A stretch of DNA of 64,000 nucleotides from Maridesulfovibrio sp. (GCF_963677005.1 NZ_OY781616.1:2427001-2491000), one strand, 5' to 3'; shown: positions 1 to 9,779, counted from the stretch's first letter. Notes: generated from the sequence alone by a model not told the origin. Translations and numbers: made by a program.

Positions 1-1
1 A

Positions 2-202
2 AATCAGGATAATTCCGAGTGCCCCGGATAGATTCAAAGCCTGATAGGGCAGCCCGTTGGAATCCAGCAGACCGAGGCTGAGCAGAAGATACGCAAGCAC
101 TATGGCCCCCGTTCCATACCAGCCGACAGCTTCAAGCATAAATGAGCATCCGGCCTCTTCCGATGATCCTGATCGGTCAGAACTCTGCGGTGTCGTTTCC
201 AT
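2..202 (-). CDS. CBU_0592-like small membrane protein (partial)
   Basis: The 5' end of a leftward gene; 67 codons are visible and the stop lies beyond the window edge. After about 25 polar residues comes a segment containing GWYGTGAIVLAYLL, a hydrophobic helix, and then a motif containing GLPYQALNLSGALG. This is the pattern of the short CBU_0592-type membrane domain (family recognition from memory). It starts 8 nt after the hyuB stop, so it is probably the third gene of the hyuA-hyuB unit. The function is unknown; position suggests a membrane accessory of the same pathway. Confidence 0.65.
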   Translation of the reverse strand, partial: METTPQSSDRSGSSEEAGCSFMLEAVGWYGTGAIVLAYLLLSLGLLDSNGLPYQALNLSGALGIILI

Positions 203-210
203 ATTTACCT

Positions 211-1773
211 CTACTTGCCCCACCCTCCGCCTCCGGGAGTTTCCATACGGACGATATCGCCTTTCTTTAGCGGAGAATGGAATTTACCGGGCTTTTCGAT
301 TTCCTTCCCGTCACGGACGAGCAGGTTCCTGCCGGGTGTTCCGGGCCCGCCGCCCTGCAATCCGTAAGGAGCGTTCACGCGCCTTTCGGATAATACGGTT
401 ATTTCGCAGTCAGAAAGCAGTTCTATCTCGCGGACAAGGCCGTCCCCTCCGGGCATCCGCCCCGTTCCGCCGGTATTCTTGCGAATGCAGTAGGTCCGCA
501 CCCGGAACGGATAGCTGTATTCCAGCGCTTCTACCGGGGTGTTCAGGGTGTTGGTCATGTGCGAATGCGTGGCATGCTCACCGCGACAGTTCGGGGATGC
601 CCCCATGCCTCCGGCCAGGGTTTCATAATAGGCGAAAGGCTTGCCGGTACGCTCGTCCATGCCGCCGATAGTCATATTGTTCATGGTTCCCTGGCTGGCT
701 GCGGGAATCTTTTGGGGAACGGCCTCGGCCAATGCCCCGAGAACCACATCCACAATGCGCTGGGATGTTTCCACGTTGCCCCCGGCGACCGCTGCCGGAA
801 AATTAGCGTCCAGAATGGAGCCCTTGCGGGTCAGGACTTCAATGGGCCTTAGGATACCGGCGTTGGTAGGCACATCGCCTTCTATGAGCGAACGGAAAAC
901 GTAAAGCACGGCCGAAAGAGTTATGGACCGCACCGCGTTGACGCTGCCGGAAACCTGATTACCGGACTCGGTGAAATCAAGCCTTGCGCTGTCCCCTTTC
1001 ACTTCCATGACCACCGAGATGGGAACATTTTCGCAGTCCACACCGTCGCCGTCCATGTAATCGGTAAAACTGTAGGTGCCGTCAGGGATGGACTCGATGG
1101 TTTTGCGGGTGATGGCCTCGGCGTAATCGTTCAGGCCGGCGGCATAGAAATCAACTGTTTCAAGGCCGTATTTGTCGATCAGTTCCTTGAGCCTGCGCAC
1201 CCCGGTAATGTTGGCCATGATCTGGGCGGAAAAATCGCCCTCGCGCTCCACCGGGGTTCGAACATTGTTGAGGATAAGGTCCATCACACCTTTGACGATC
1301 TCACCGCCTGCAACGATTTTTACTGGCGGGATGATGATTCCTTCCTGATAAAGGGAGGTGGAAAGCGGCATGGAACCGGAAGCCATCCCGCCCACGTCGG
1401 AGTGGTGCGCCCGGTTTGCCACATAAAAGGCCGGTTTATCTGAATCGGTACAGAAGACCGGCGCCACAAGGGTTATGTCCGGCAGGTGAGTGCCACCCTT
1501 GAAAGGATCGTTCAGCATGATCATATCCCCTTCCGAGAAATCGCCCTTTTCAATGGCGCTCTTCACGGAAAGGGGCATGGACCCCAGATGCACTGGGATG
1601 TGCGCGGCCTGCGCGACCATGTCCCCGTTTCCATCAAAAACAGCACAGGACAGATCGCGCCGCTCCTTGATGTTGGGGGAAAATGCGGTACGGGTCAGAG
1701 TAACGCCCATTTCCTCGGAAATGGCCGCGAATCTGTTTTTGAATACTTCAAGAAGGATTGGATTTACTTTCAT
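211..1773 (-). CDS. hyuB: Hydantoinase B / oxoprolinase family subunit (HyuB)
   Basis: A 520-residue protein that matches the hydantoinase B family over its whole length. The N-terminus carries the LLEVFKNRFAAISEEMG type opening and an NDPFKGGTHLPD stretch near residue 90. The C-terminal third has glycine-rich segments (GGMGASPNCRGEHATH; MPGGDGLVREIE) and the protein ends in a PGGGGWG tail typical of the family. HyuB partners HyuA in ATP-dependent opening of 5-membered cyclic amides such as N-methylhydantoin or 5-oxoproline; the exact substrate cannot be read from sequence. It lies 199 nt downstream of hyuA with a hairpin between them. Confidence 0.92.
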   Translation of the reverse strand: MKVNPILLEVFKNRFAAISEEMGVTLTRTAFSPNIKERRDLSCAVFDGNGDMVAQAAHIPVHLGSMPLSVKSAIEKGDFSEGDMIMLNDPFKGGTHLPDITLVAPVFCTDSDKPAFYVANRAHHSDVGGMASGSMPLSTSLYQEGIIIPPVKIVAGGEIVKGVMDLILNNVRTPVEREGDFSAQIMANITGVRRLKELIDKYGLETVDFYAAGLNDYAEAITRKTIESIPDGTYSFTDYMDGDGVDCENVPISVVMEVKGDSARLDFTESGNQVSGSVNAVRSITLSAVLYVFRSLIEGDVPTNAGILRPIEVLTRKGSILDANFPAAVAGGNVETSQRIVDVVLGALAEAVPQKIPAASQGTMNNMTIGGMDERTGKPFAYYETLAGGMGASPNCRGEHATHSHMTNTLNTPVEALEYSYPFRVRTYCIRKNTGGTGRMPGGDGLVREIELLSDCEITVLSERRVNAPYGLQGGGPGTPGRNLLVRDGKEIEKPGKFHSPLKKGDIVRMETPGGGGWGK

Positions 1774-1869
1774 TTGCGTACCCTTATACTCAGATCAGCA
1801 CGAAAAAGATCTAACAAGCTGAATTTGATGCGCTTCGCGCCTTTAACAATTTGATTTCGCCTCTGGCAG

Positions 1870-1892
1870 CCAAAGGGGATAATCCCCTTTGG
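1870..1892. repeat. Hairpin in the hyuA-hyuB gap
   Basis: A perfect 10-bp inverted repeat (CCAAAGGGGA / TCCCCTTTGG, 3-nt loop) sits in the 199-nt gap between hyuA and hyuB, preceded by GCCTCTGGCAG and followed by AATCCC. A similar hairpin context recurs between hipB and hipA (58187-58212), which suggests a small dispersed intergenic element. It could act as an attenuator or as an mRNA-stabilising structure; no U-run follows the hairpin in the direction of transcription. Confidence 0.5.
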
Positions 1893-1972
1893 AATCCCTA
1901 ATCGTATAACAGATTAATTACTCGGCATGCTGTTCATGATTTCTGCGGAGGTGATGCCGTTACAATTCCCAT

Positions 1973-3958
1973 TTATACAGTCCTGTCCTGTTCAATGTCG
2001 AAAATCAGGTTGCCGTAAGAATCCACTTCGCCTTTTGCAAAGGGCGGGATAACCAGAGTGGAGCTGTATTCGATGATGATGGCCGGACCTTCCACCCTGT
2101 TGCCGGGCTTGAGTTTGTCACGGTCCAGAATACGGGTTTTAAGCCGTCTGGAATCAAAAACAGTCTCGGTGGTTCCGAGCACTGCTTCCGGGGACATTTC
2201 CGCAACAGATTCTTTTGCTTCCGGCACTTCCGGTTTGACCGGCATTCCCTTTGTCCGCAGCCTGATGTTTACAATTTCAACAGTCTTGTTGTCGTTGCGG
2301 TATCCGTAATTCTGCTGATGGAGTTTCGAAAATTCCTCGATCCAGTCTCCGCAGAAGGGAACAATTATCTCGAATGACTGCCCCTGATAACGCATATCCA
2401 GAAAACGTTCGACCACAATGTCTTCTGGTGCAAAGCCCTCTCCGGCAAGGTCGGCGCGGCCCTGTTCCTCAAGCGGCGCGAACAGTTCTTCGAGATCCTG
2501 ACCGGTGGTGTTGTGCTGATTGCGCATTACAGTCAGTGAATAATCCTTGATGACATCGGCCATGACCATGCCCACGGCGGAAAGAATTCCCGGATTGACC
2601 GGAATAAAAAGCTTCGGGATGGACAGAAGCCGGGCCAGAAACGCACAGTGCATGCCGCCTGCTCCGCCGAAGGAAAACATGGTGAACTCGCGGGGATCAA
2701 AACCGCGTTCAACAGAGATTACCCGGATGGCACGTTCCATGTTGGTATTGGCGATGTCGAGAATTCCTTCGGCCAGTTCCACGGGAGTAAGCCCGGCTTT
2801 TTCGGCCATTTCTTCCATGGCCTGATTCAGTTTGCCGGTTTCAAGCGCCATTTCACCGCCGAGAAAATGCTCAGGAATGAGTCGGCCCAGATAGAGGTTG
2901 GCGTCCGTCACCGTGATTTCATTTCCCTTGCCGTAGCAGATGGGACCGGGGTCCGCCCCGGCACTTTCCGGGCCGACGGTAAGGGAACCACCTACATCAA
3001 GACGGGCAATGGAACCGCCACCCGCGCCGACGGTATGGATATCAATCATGGGAACCTTGACCGGATAATCTTCAATGGAGGATTCCAGTGTCAGAGGCAG
3101 TTCGCCGTTTATGAGGGCCACATCGGATGAAGTTCCGCCCATATCGAATGTTATCAGCCGGTCATATCCGGCATTTTTTCCTATGGCATGCGCACCGACA
3201 GCTCCCCCGGCAGGACCGGAAAGAATGGTCCGCACGGATTCGCTCATGGCAGTTTCCGCGGAAATGGACCCGCCGTTGCTCTGCATGATCCGCAACGGAT
3301 CATCGCCGAGAGTCTGCTGCAGCTTGGTGAGATACCTGGACATCTTGGGAGAAACATATGCGTTGATAACCGTGGTTGATGTGCGCTCAAACTCGCGGAA
3401 CTCGGCCAGAATTTCGTGCGAAACAGAAACCGGAACGTTTATTTCGTCCAGTAGGGCGCGCATTCTGTTCTCGTGTTCGGGGTTCAGGTAGGAAAAAAGG
3501 AGGCATAGTGCGACCGATTCGACGCCTGATTCTTTAATTTTATTTAAAATAATCTGCGCTTTTTCGTCAGAAAACGGCTCAATTTCATTCCCTTCGTGGT
3601 CGATTCTTCCGCTGATTCCGAACCGCAATTCGGGTGGAACTATGTGCGGTTTTTTACAGAATGAGAGATTGTAAAGCTCGGAACGGTTCTGTCGTCCTAT
3701 CTGAATTATATCTTCAAATCCTTCATTTGAAATAAGGGCGGTGCGGACACCTTTTCGTTCGAGTATGGCATTGGTGGCAACGGTTGATCCGTGAACAACC
3801 TGAACCCTGCGGTCTCCGGCGATATGCTTTATCCCGTTGATTACGGCCTCGGAAGGGTCATGCGGTGTGGACAGTCTTTTGTGTACCCCCCATCTATCGC
3901 CGTCCTTGTATATGAAATCCGTGAAAGTTCCGCCGGTATCCACTCCTATGATCAGCAC
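1973..3958 (-). CDS. hyuA: Hydantoinase A / oxoprolinase family subunit (HyuA)
   Basis: A 661-residue ATP-binding subunit. The N-terminal phosphate-binding loop is GVDTGGTFTDF at residues 5-15, and the central actin-like domain has DMGGTSSDVAL near residue 275. A glycine-rich FGGAGGMHC loop lies near residue 430, which is where the hydantoinase A family places it. HyuA binds and hydrolyses ATP to activate the ring carbonyl, while HyuB completes ring opening. It is divergent from the dctPQM TRAP operon, so import and hydrolysis of one substrate by the two operons is plausible (inference). Confidence 0.93.
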   Translation of the reverse strand: MLIIGVDTGGTFTDFIYKDGDRWGVHKRLSTPHDPSEAVINGIKHIAGDRRVQVVHGSTVATNAILERKGVRTALISNEGFEDIIQIGRQNRSELYNLSFCKKPHIVPPELRFGISGRIDHEGNEIEPFSDEKAQIILNKIKESGVESVALCLLFSYLNPEHENRMRALLDEINVPVSVSHEILAEFREFERTSTTVINAYVSPKMSRYLTKLQQTLGDDPLRIMQSNGGSISAETAMSESVRTILSGPAGGAVGAHAIGKNAGYDRLITFDMGGTSSDVALINGELPLTLESSIEDYPVKVPMIDIHTVGAGGGSIARLDVGGSLTVGPESAGADPGPICYGKGNEITVTDANLYLGRLIPEHFLGGEMALETGKLNQAMEEMAEKAGLTPVELAEGILDIANTNMERAIRVISVERGFDPREFTMFSFGGAGGMHCAFLARLLSIPKLFIPVNPGILSAVGMVMADVIKDYSLTVMRNQHNTTGQDLEELFAPLEEQGRADLAGEGFAPEDIVVERFLDMRYQGQSFEIIVPFCGDWIEEFSKLHQQNYGYRNDNKTVEIVNIRLRTKGMPVKPEVPEAKESVAEMSPEAVLGTTETVFDSRRLKTRILDRDKLKPGNRVEGPAIIIEYSSTLVIPPFAKGEVDSYGNLIFDIEQDRTV

Positions 3959-4283
3959 AATATATCCTCCGATTCAGCACACCAACACACTGGTATACTT
4001 AAAATAATATTCGTAAAAAGAAGCTCATAACTCTCAATTCATGCAGACAATAACCAAATACGTCTACATTTTAAAGATTTTATTTTTGTAAATTTACGTG
4101 TAAAAGATCAGTTGATTCGGCCTGAACTATTACTGATTAGAAGAATATTCTCATTGACAACAGGCGCAACTGCAAGCGGTTATGTTGGTTTTACAAAATC
4201 GTTTTAACTACCGGAACAACCCGCAAAACAGTATGGAAAATCCATAGTAATACAGACAACAACAAACCAACGGAGGCTATTCC
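3959..4283. other. Divergent intergenic region hyuA / dctP
   Basis: A 325-bp AT-rich region between the divergent hyuA and dctP genes, so it should hold both promoters. A TTGACA hexamer lies around 4154-4159 on the dctP side, but no convincing -10 at standard spacing was found. There is no ORF and no strong palindrome that I could identify as an operator. The dctP ribosome binding site GGAGG lies just before its ATG. Confidence 0.4.
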
Positions 4284-5258
4284 ATGTTCAAAAAAATCAT
4301 CACTGCCATGCTGCTGGTTCTGAGCTTTGCTCTTTCCGCACAGGCCGCCGATCTTACAATGGACTGCAACGCCATTTACGGCGCGACCAACTTTCACTCT
4401 CAGGGCGCCCAGCTTTTTGCCGACAAGGTGGCCGAATACACCTCCGGTTCGGTAAAGATAACTGTTCATCCCGGCGGAAGCCTCGGATTCAAAGGCCCTG
4501 AACTGCTCAAGGCGGTCAAGGACGGAACCCTCCCCATGTCCGATATTCTGATGGGCGTTGTCGCCGGTTCCGATGAGGTATTCGGTTTGAGTTCCATGCC
4601 CCTGCTGGCCAAGGACTACGCCGAAGCCAAAAAACTCTACGAAGCTGCAAAACCGTACTACGAAAAAGCCTGCCGCAAATGGAACCAGGTTCTTCTCTAC
4701 GCCGCTCCCTGGCCTCCGAGCGGACTTTTTACCCAGAAACCGCTCAAGACTGCTGCTGATTTCAAGGGCCTCAAAACAAGAACCTACGATAAAAACGGAG
4801 CTGAACTGCTTAAATCAGTCGGCGCCAGCCCCATGTCTCTGCCCTGGGGAGAACTTTACTCCGCCCTGCAGACCGGTCTTGCAGACTCCGTGCTGACCTC
4901 TGCCGTTTCCGGCAAGGATGGAAAATTCTGGGAAACGCTCAAGTATTTCACAAAAATAAACTACGCCTTCCCCCTCAACATGATGGTTATCAACAAGGAT
5001 TACTGGGACGCCATGACTCCTCCCCAGAAAAAAGCCATGCTCAAGGCTGCTGCTGAAGTTGAGGTTCACCAGTGGGAACAGTCCAACAAGAGTAACGAGG
5101 AATCTCTCAAAGCCCTCGGCGACAACGGCATAATCATTTCCGCACCCACCAAGGAAGTAAGCGATCTTCTCGCAGGAAAAGCCAAGACAATGCTTGATGA
5201 AACACTCAAGGGAGCCAAGAAAGGTTTCAAAGCTGCCATCAAGGCCTACGAAAAATAG
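4284..5258 (+). CDS. dctP: TRAP transporter substrate-binding protein (DctP family)
   Basis: A 324-residue periplasmic solute receptor. Residues 1-22 form a signal peptide ending in AQA-ADL. The mature protein carries DctP-family features: an early NFHSQGAQLFADKVAEYTSG segment, a central LKTAADFKGLKTRTY stretch with the ligand-contacting arginine, and the SLPWGELYSALQTGLADSV hinge region. It captures small carboxylate-type ligands for the DctQM permease. A good ribosome binding site (GGAGG) precedes the ATG. It is first in a three-gene operon with dctQ 6 nt downstream. The ligand is unknown; the divergent hydantoinase genes suggest a cyclic amide or its product. Confidence 0.93.
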   Translation: MFKKIITAMLLVLSFALSAQAADLTMDCNAIYGATNFHSQGAQLFADKVAEYTSGSVKITVHPGGSLGFKGPELLKAVKDGTLPMSDILMGVVAGSDEVFGLSSMPLLAKDYAEAKKLYEAAKPYYEKACRKWNQVLLYAAPWPPSGLFTQKPLKTAADFKGLKTRTYDKNGAELLKSVGASPMSLPWGELYSALQTGLADSVLTSAVSGKDGKFWETLKYFTKINYAFPLNMMVINKDYWDAMTPPQKKAMLKAAAEVEVHQWEQSNKSNEESLKALGDNGIIISAPTKEVSDLLAGKAKTMLDETLKGAKKGFKAAIKAYEK

Positions 5259-5264
5259 ACTGTC

Positions 5265-5747
5265 ATGCGTTCAATCATAAGGATAATAGAAGGCCTCTCC
5301 GTGGGAGGGGCCTATCTTTCAGCCGCGGGAATGCTTTTTATCGTAGGGCTTGTGGTGGTGGAAATATTCCTGCGTTCCGTGCTGAACACTTCCACCCTTG
5401 TCTCCAGTGAATACGGCGGATACGCCCTCGTATTCCTCATCCTGACCGGGTTGGCTTATACTCTAAGGGAAAACGGGCTGATCAGGATCAACCTGCTGAC
5501 CAGCCATTTTTCTGAAAATGGAAAACGGGTTGCAGACATCATTTCCGGCATCATCGGAGTCTGCATAACCGCCTTTGCCCTCAAATATACCGTTATGATG
5601 GTCTATGAAACATGGGACCTTGAAATGACCGCGGATACAATTGCGGAAACACCGCTCTGGATTCCGCAACTCGCCATACCCATCGGGCTGATCCTGCTTC
5701 TGTTACAGCTGATAGCCTTTATTGCCGGGAGAATAGCCAATGATTAG
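5265..5747 (+). CDS. dctQ: TRAP transporter small permease (DctQ family)
   Basis: A 160-residue protein with four hydrophobic helices, the DctQ topology. The segment EYGGYALVFLILTGLAYTLRENGLIRI near residues 50-75 matches the conserved region of this family. DctQ links the substrate-binding protein to the large DctM permease in the inner membrane. It starts 6 nt after dctP and overlaps dctM by 8 nt, so the three genes are translationally coupled. Confidence 0.9.
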   Translation: MRSIIRIIEGLSVGGAYLSAAGMLFIVGLVVVEIFLRSVLNTSTLVSSEYGGYALVFLILTGLAYTLRENGLIRINLLTSHFSENGKRVADIISGIIGVCITAFALKYTVMMVYETWDLEMTADTIAETPLWIPQLAIPIGLILLLLQLIAFIAGRIAND

Positions 5748-7074
5748 CGATCCACTTATTCTGGCCGCAGTCCTTGTTCTCGGCATGGTGATATTTCTGC
5801 TTTCGGGACTCTGGATAGGTTTTTCACTTTACGCTGCGGCTATCTGCGGCATGCTGGCCTGCAAGATGAACCTGCCGCCGACCATATCCATTTTTGATAA
5901 AATCGGCGACCTCATGGCGAACTCCCTGTGGAACACGCTCAATTCCTGGCCCCTGTCTGCGTTGCCGCTGTTCATCCTCATGGGTGAAATTTTATACCGC
6001 ACCTCAATTTCAACCAGACTGCTCAACGGTCTGGTCCCGTGGCTGTCCAACATTCCCGGACGCCTCTACCACATAAATGTAGTGGCCTGCTCGCTTTTCG
6101 CGGCCGTTTCCGGCTCAAGCGCGGCCACCACCGCTACAGTAGGCAAAATCACCTTCAACGAGCTCTCCAACCGGGGGTACCACAAGAGCCTCTCCATAGG
6201 TTCCCTTGCCGGCTCCGGTACCCTCGGGTTTCTCATCCCGCCCAGCCTGATCATGATCATCTACGGCATACTTTCCGACACCTCCATCGGACAGCTTTTC
6301 ATTGCCGGCATCATCCCAGGGCTGACTCTTGCGGGAGTGTATTCCCTCTACATAATGATCCGCTGCATACTGAATCCCTCCCTTGTCCCGCAGGAAAAGG
6401 AAAGTTTCAGCATGGCGCAGCGCATTGAATCGCTGAAGGATCTGTTTCCGGTCCTGCTGCTCATCACTCTGGTACTGGGAGGAATCTACGCCGGCCTGAC
6501 CACGCCGACCGAAGCTGCGGTAATCGGGGTTCTCGGCGCTCTGGCCATAGCCTGGTGGTTCAAGAACCTGACCTTTGCAAACTTCAGGGAATCCCTGCTT
6601 TCAGCGGTAAAAACCAGCGGGATGATCTGTTTCATAATCGCCGGAGCCGCATTTCTGGCTCAGGTGGTCGGCTTTCTGGGGATTGCAACCGCACTCAGCA
6701 GATTCATTGCCACGCTGAACCTGTCACCCTACATGCTGATTTTCGTACTGGGAATCATGTACGTTCTGCTGGGTATGATTCTGGACGGAATATCCATTGT
6801 GGTCATGACCCTGCCTATAGTGCTGCCCATAGTGACAGCCGCAGGATTCGATCCGCTCTGGTTCGGCATCTTCGTGGTTTTCATGGTTGAACTGTCTCAG
6901 GTAACTCCGCCGGTAGGCTTCTCCATTTTCGTCATTCAGTACATCACCAATGACGATGTGAAAGATATCCTGAAAGCCACATTTCCGTTCTTCCTGATCA
7001 TGGTGATGATGGTCATGCTGGTCACTCTGTTTCCGGAAATAGTCTTTTATCTGCCGCAGAAAATGATCGGGTGA
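5740..7074 (+). CDS. dctM: TRAP transporter large permease (DctM family)
   Basis: A 444-residue polytopic inner-membrane protein with about a dozen hydrophobic helices. It has the family motifs SGSSAATTATVGKI near residues 125-138, GTLGFLIPPSLIMIIYG near 160-176 and TPTEAAVIG near 250. It forms the ion-coupled translocation channel with DctQ. Its start overlaps the dctQ stop by 8 nt, and it is followed 27 nt downstream by a strong terminator. Confidence 0.94.
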   Translation: MISDPLILAAVLVLGMVIFLLSGLWIGFSLYAAAICGMLACKMNLPPTISIFDKIGDLMANSLWNTLNSWPLSALPLFILMGEILYRTSISTRLLNGLVPWLSNIPGRLYHINVVACSLFAAVSGSSAATTATVGKITFNELSNRGYHKSLSIGSLAGSGTLGFLIPPSLIMIIYGILSDTSIGQLFIAGIIPGLTLAGVYSLYIMIRCILNPSLVPQEKESFSMAQRIESLKDLFPVLLLITLVLGGIYAGLTTPTEAAVIGVLGALAIAWWFKNLTFANFRESLLSAVKTSGMICFIIAGAAFLAQVVGFLGIATALSRFIATLNLSPYMLIFVLGIMYVLLGMILDGISIVVMTLPIVLPIVTAAGFDPLWFGIFVVFMVELSQVTPPVGFSIFVIQYITNDDVKDILKATFPFFLIMVMMVMLVTLFPEIVFYLPQKMIG

Positions 7075-7100
7075 TAAAAAGCTACAGCATCAAAAACAGA

Positions 7101-7138
7101 CAGCCCCGCAACTATATCGCTGCGGGGCTGTTTTTTTT
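7101..7138 (+). terminator. Rho-independent terminator of dctPQM
   Basis: A hairpin with stem CAGCCCCGCA / TGCGGGGCTG and a 10-nt loop is followed directly by eight T residues. It lies 27 nt after the dctM stop. Confidence 0.9.
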
Positions 7139-7182
7139 GAAAAATATAATCATTTATCCTCTGCAAACAGGCAGTATCCGGG

Positions 7183-7998
7183 CTAACGCGCAAAAACCTT
7201 CGGGGCCACTTTCGTCCGGAAAAAACTGTAGCTCAGTTCGAAATCGTCCTTGTTGTGCGGCTCAAGAGTCATCGTGGGCAAAGGATTCAGTTCGCAGATT
7301 CTGGAAGTTACGTGATCCCAGTCTATGGTTCCGCGTCCGATGGCCAGATGCTCGTCCATACGTCCGTTATTATCGTGCAGGTGCATATGCTTGATGTGCG
7401 GCGCCAATGTATCAAACCAGAAATCGAAATCCCCTCTTTCGGCACCTTTGGAAAATGAATGCCAGTGACCGAGATCAAAACAGATTCCTACATTTTCCCG
7501 TCCAAGATCTTCCACCAGCCGGACGAGGATATCGGGAGAAGATTCATACGTGTTTTCCAGACATAGTGGAGGGTGATCCAGCCATGAGTTGCAAAGGTCG
7601 CGCAGGCCGTCCAGACAGTGCGCATAAGCCCTTTCAAAAAGGGGTTTTTCCAGCCAGCAGGTAAACGAGGGATGCATGACCATACGTTGCGGAGAAAAGA
7701 ACTTGGCGACCTCGAAAGCGGCACGGAGAGTTTCTATGGAGGCCCTGCGTATACCGGGATTGAGGCTGGCCGGTTTCAGATCAAGGAAAGGAAGGTGCAC
7801 CGTGCAGCCCAGACCGGCTTCATCAAGCCTGTCCCGCACGGAAAGAAGCCAGTCCATGCTCTGGCATTCATCGCCCATACAATCCAGCCCCAACTCGGGC
7901 TGAATCCCGTTCTCGATAAAAAAATCAAAATACTCAGGTGTAGTGTAGATATAGCGCAGAGGCAGATTTACAAAACAGGTTTCGAACTCAGGCTTCAT
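7183..7998 (-). CDS. Sugar phosphate isomerase/epimerase (AP endonuclease family 2 TIM barrel)
   Basis: A 271-residue soluble protein with the xylose-isomerase-like TIM-barrel pattern. The MVMHPS strand, LCLENTYES, ICFDLGHWHS and HLHDNNGRMDEHLAIGRGTIDW motifs supply the metal-binding Glu, Asp and His residues of this superfamily. It probably isomerises or epimerises a sugar or sugar derivative, substrate unknown. I place the start at the ATG at 7998, which has an AGGAG site upstream, and not at a GTG seven codons earlier. It is a single gene whose stop lies about 45 nt beyond the dctM terminator in the convergent direction. Confidence 0.8.
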   Translation of the reverse strand: MKPEFETCFVNLPLRYIYTTPEYFDFFIENGIQPELGLDCMGDECQSMDWLLSVRDRLDEAGLGCTVHLPFLDLKPASLNPGIRRASIETLRAAFEVAKFFSPQRMVMHPSFTCWLEKPLFERAYAHCLDGLRDLCNSWLDHPPLCLENTYESSPDILVRLVEDLGRENVGICFDLGHWHSFSKGAERGDFDFWFDTLAPHIKHMHLHDNNGRMDEHLAIGRGTIDWDHVTSRICELNPLPTMTLEPHNKDDFELSYSFFRTKVAPKVFAR

Positions 7999-8039
7999 GA
8001 TATGTACAACTCCTAGCACCTACACATGGGCTCAAGACT

Positions 8040-9779
8040 TCAATCAAGGGAAGTCCGCATGTAATTCCTTCCCCTGATGGTCATTGATCCGATCAGATCG
8101 AAAGTCGTGGCGTGCCGCAGAGTTACAGTCGTATCACGTCCGGAACCAACCTCGAACGTTTCCCCCCAGTTAGCGGGAATGCCGTTGACAAACGGCTGTA
8201 TCTTGTTCTGACCGCCATTGCTCCATACATCCTTGAGGACATAATGATCAGCCGGAGTTTCCTGCACACCGTCCACCACCCAGTTCAAAAACATCCTGTC
8301 ACCGTGATCGGGAACAAGCTCCAAAGCTTTGACCCTGCGCGGTTCTATGGAAAGATAGAATTCAGCACGCCGCTTTCCCGGAGTCTCCCGCACAATCCTG
8401 TATCTGGAAACACCGTCTTTTTCATCCAGCATGTATTTTGCCATGAAATTAGACGGGTCGGCAATAATCTCATACCCCACGTCCTGTCCGTTATTGGAAG
8501 TCACGGATGCTACGAATCCTTTAAGATTCAGGATTTCCTCTGCGGAGCTTCCCAGCACTCCCTCCAATATCAATTGATCACCGTCAACGGCTTTGAGTGT
8601 GCCTTTCTCGTTCACAAAACGAGGGTTGCCATTTAACCAGCACAAAAAAACAGGACCGTTCGGTTCGGGCAGATCGCTTCCGGTCCCCTGCCAGCGGACC
8701 TTGGCCGAGGCCATTCTGTCACCGTCAAGCCGGACTTCAAGAGCCGGGAAAGTGGAAAGGGCCATGCGCGGAGCAGTCAACATATTCAGGTTAGGCCTGT
8801 CGCTGGCAAAAACAGCAAGTGACGGCTCAAGGACAGAACAGGCTTCAGCTCGATCGGAACCGGCAGTATATACCGGGCCGCCGCGAACCAGATCAATGCT
8901 TCTACCCTTGAGGAGATGGCCGTTGATCTTGATTTCCAGCCCTGCAGAGCTTGAAGACTTGGGGAAAGAAAAATCCGGTTCGTCAACTTTCAGTCCGAAC
9001 TCTTCAAGCAGATAAACAGTGGCCTTAAGCTGTTTGCGAACCTTCCATTCCAGATTCTTAATATCCTTGCTGACCTCCACGGCCATGGCCGGTATTCCAC
9101 GCGTAACAAGTGCGTAGCAGGTCAGGGACTTGAGCATTTCCGGGTAATGGGTCGTCTTGTCGAAAGTATCGGTATTGAAAAGCGTGAACCTGTAGGAGGG
9201 ATTTGCGATGTCTTTGTTCAGTCGGTCAATGGTCTGCAGACACATGCGTTCCAGGTGCAGCCCTTTGTAGACAGCGGCATCAATAATCAGGGACTGACCG
9301 TAACGGTTGGGATTACGCAGCTTGTCCACATAAACAGGATTGTAGAAGCCGCTCCCTTCGTGAAGGTGAATGAACCCATCCGCACCGTTGATCAAAAACC
9401 GGATCGCCCTGGCAAGCCGGTCTTCATAAAAACTGTTGTATTCCTTGTCGAATCTTCTGTTGAGATCTACATTTATCTGTCTGGTACGGCGCAGGATAGA
9501 GGGTTCGTTGGCGCGGGGAACAATAATCAGGTTGCCCTTGCGCAGATTGCAATGGGTCAGCATCTGGGCAGTGCAGAAGCCGGAAAGCTCATCGCCCTGA
9601 ATCCCGCCCTGCACCATTATGGTCGGGCCAGGCTCATCGCCGAAGACCCAGGTTACCCGCAATGGATATTGAGTACCCTGAAAAAAGGTATAACTCTTGA
9701 CCTGCATGGCGGCAGCGCTGCAGACCGAGCAGAAAAAGATAAAGCTAATTAAGCATGCGCGACAAAGGATATACTTCAC
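8040..9779 (-). CDS. M99 family carboxypeptidase, Csd4-like
   Basis: A 579-residue exported protein (GTG start) with a signal peptide over residues 1-24. The N-terminal domain is a zinc carboxypeptidase of the M99 type. The usual HxxE zinc motif of M14 enzymes is QGDE here (Gln61, Glu64), and the later ligand lies in FIHLHEGSGFY (His138/140). Glutamine as a zinc ligand is a hallmark of Helicobacter Csd4. Two beta-rich domains follow. Csd4-type enzymes trim peptidoglycan tripeptides to dipeptides and help set cell curvature. The gene overlaps the upstream coiled-coil gene by 35 nt and shares its operon with a Csd6-like transpeptidase. Confidence 0.82.
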   Translation of the reverse strand: MKYILCRACLISFIFFCSVCSAAAMQVKSYTFFQGTQYPLRVTWVFGDEPGPTIMVQGGIQGDELSGFCTAQMLTHCNLRKGNLIIVPRANEPSILRRTRQINVDLNRRFDKEYNSFYEDRLARAIRFLINGADGFIHLHEGSGFYNPVYVDKLRNPNRYGQSLIIDAAVYKGLHLERMCLQTIDRLNKDIANPSYRFTLFNTDTFDKTTHYPEMLKSLTCYALVTRGIPAMAVEVSKDIKNLEWKVRKQLKATVYLLEEFGLKVDEPDFSFPKSSSSAGLEIKINGHLLKGRSIDLVRGGPVYTAGSDRAEACSVLEPSLAVFASDRPNLNMLTAPRMALSTFPALEVRLDGDRMASAKVRWQGTGSDLPEPNGPVFLCWLNGNPRFVNEKGTLKAVDGDQLILEGVLGSSAEEILNLKGFVASVTSNNGQDVGYEIIADPSNFMAKYMLDEKDGVSRYRIVRETPGKRRAEFYLSIEPRRVKALELVPDHGDRMFLNWVVDGVQETPADHYVLKDVWSNGGQNKIQPFVNGIPANWGETFEVGSGRDTTVTLRHATTFDLIGSMTIRGRNYMRTSLD

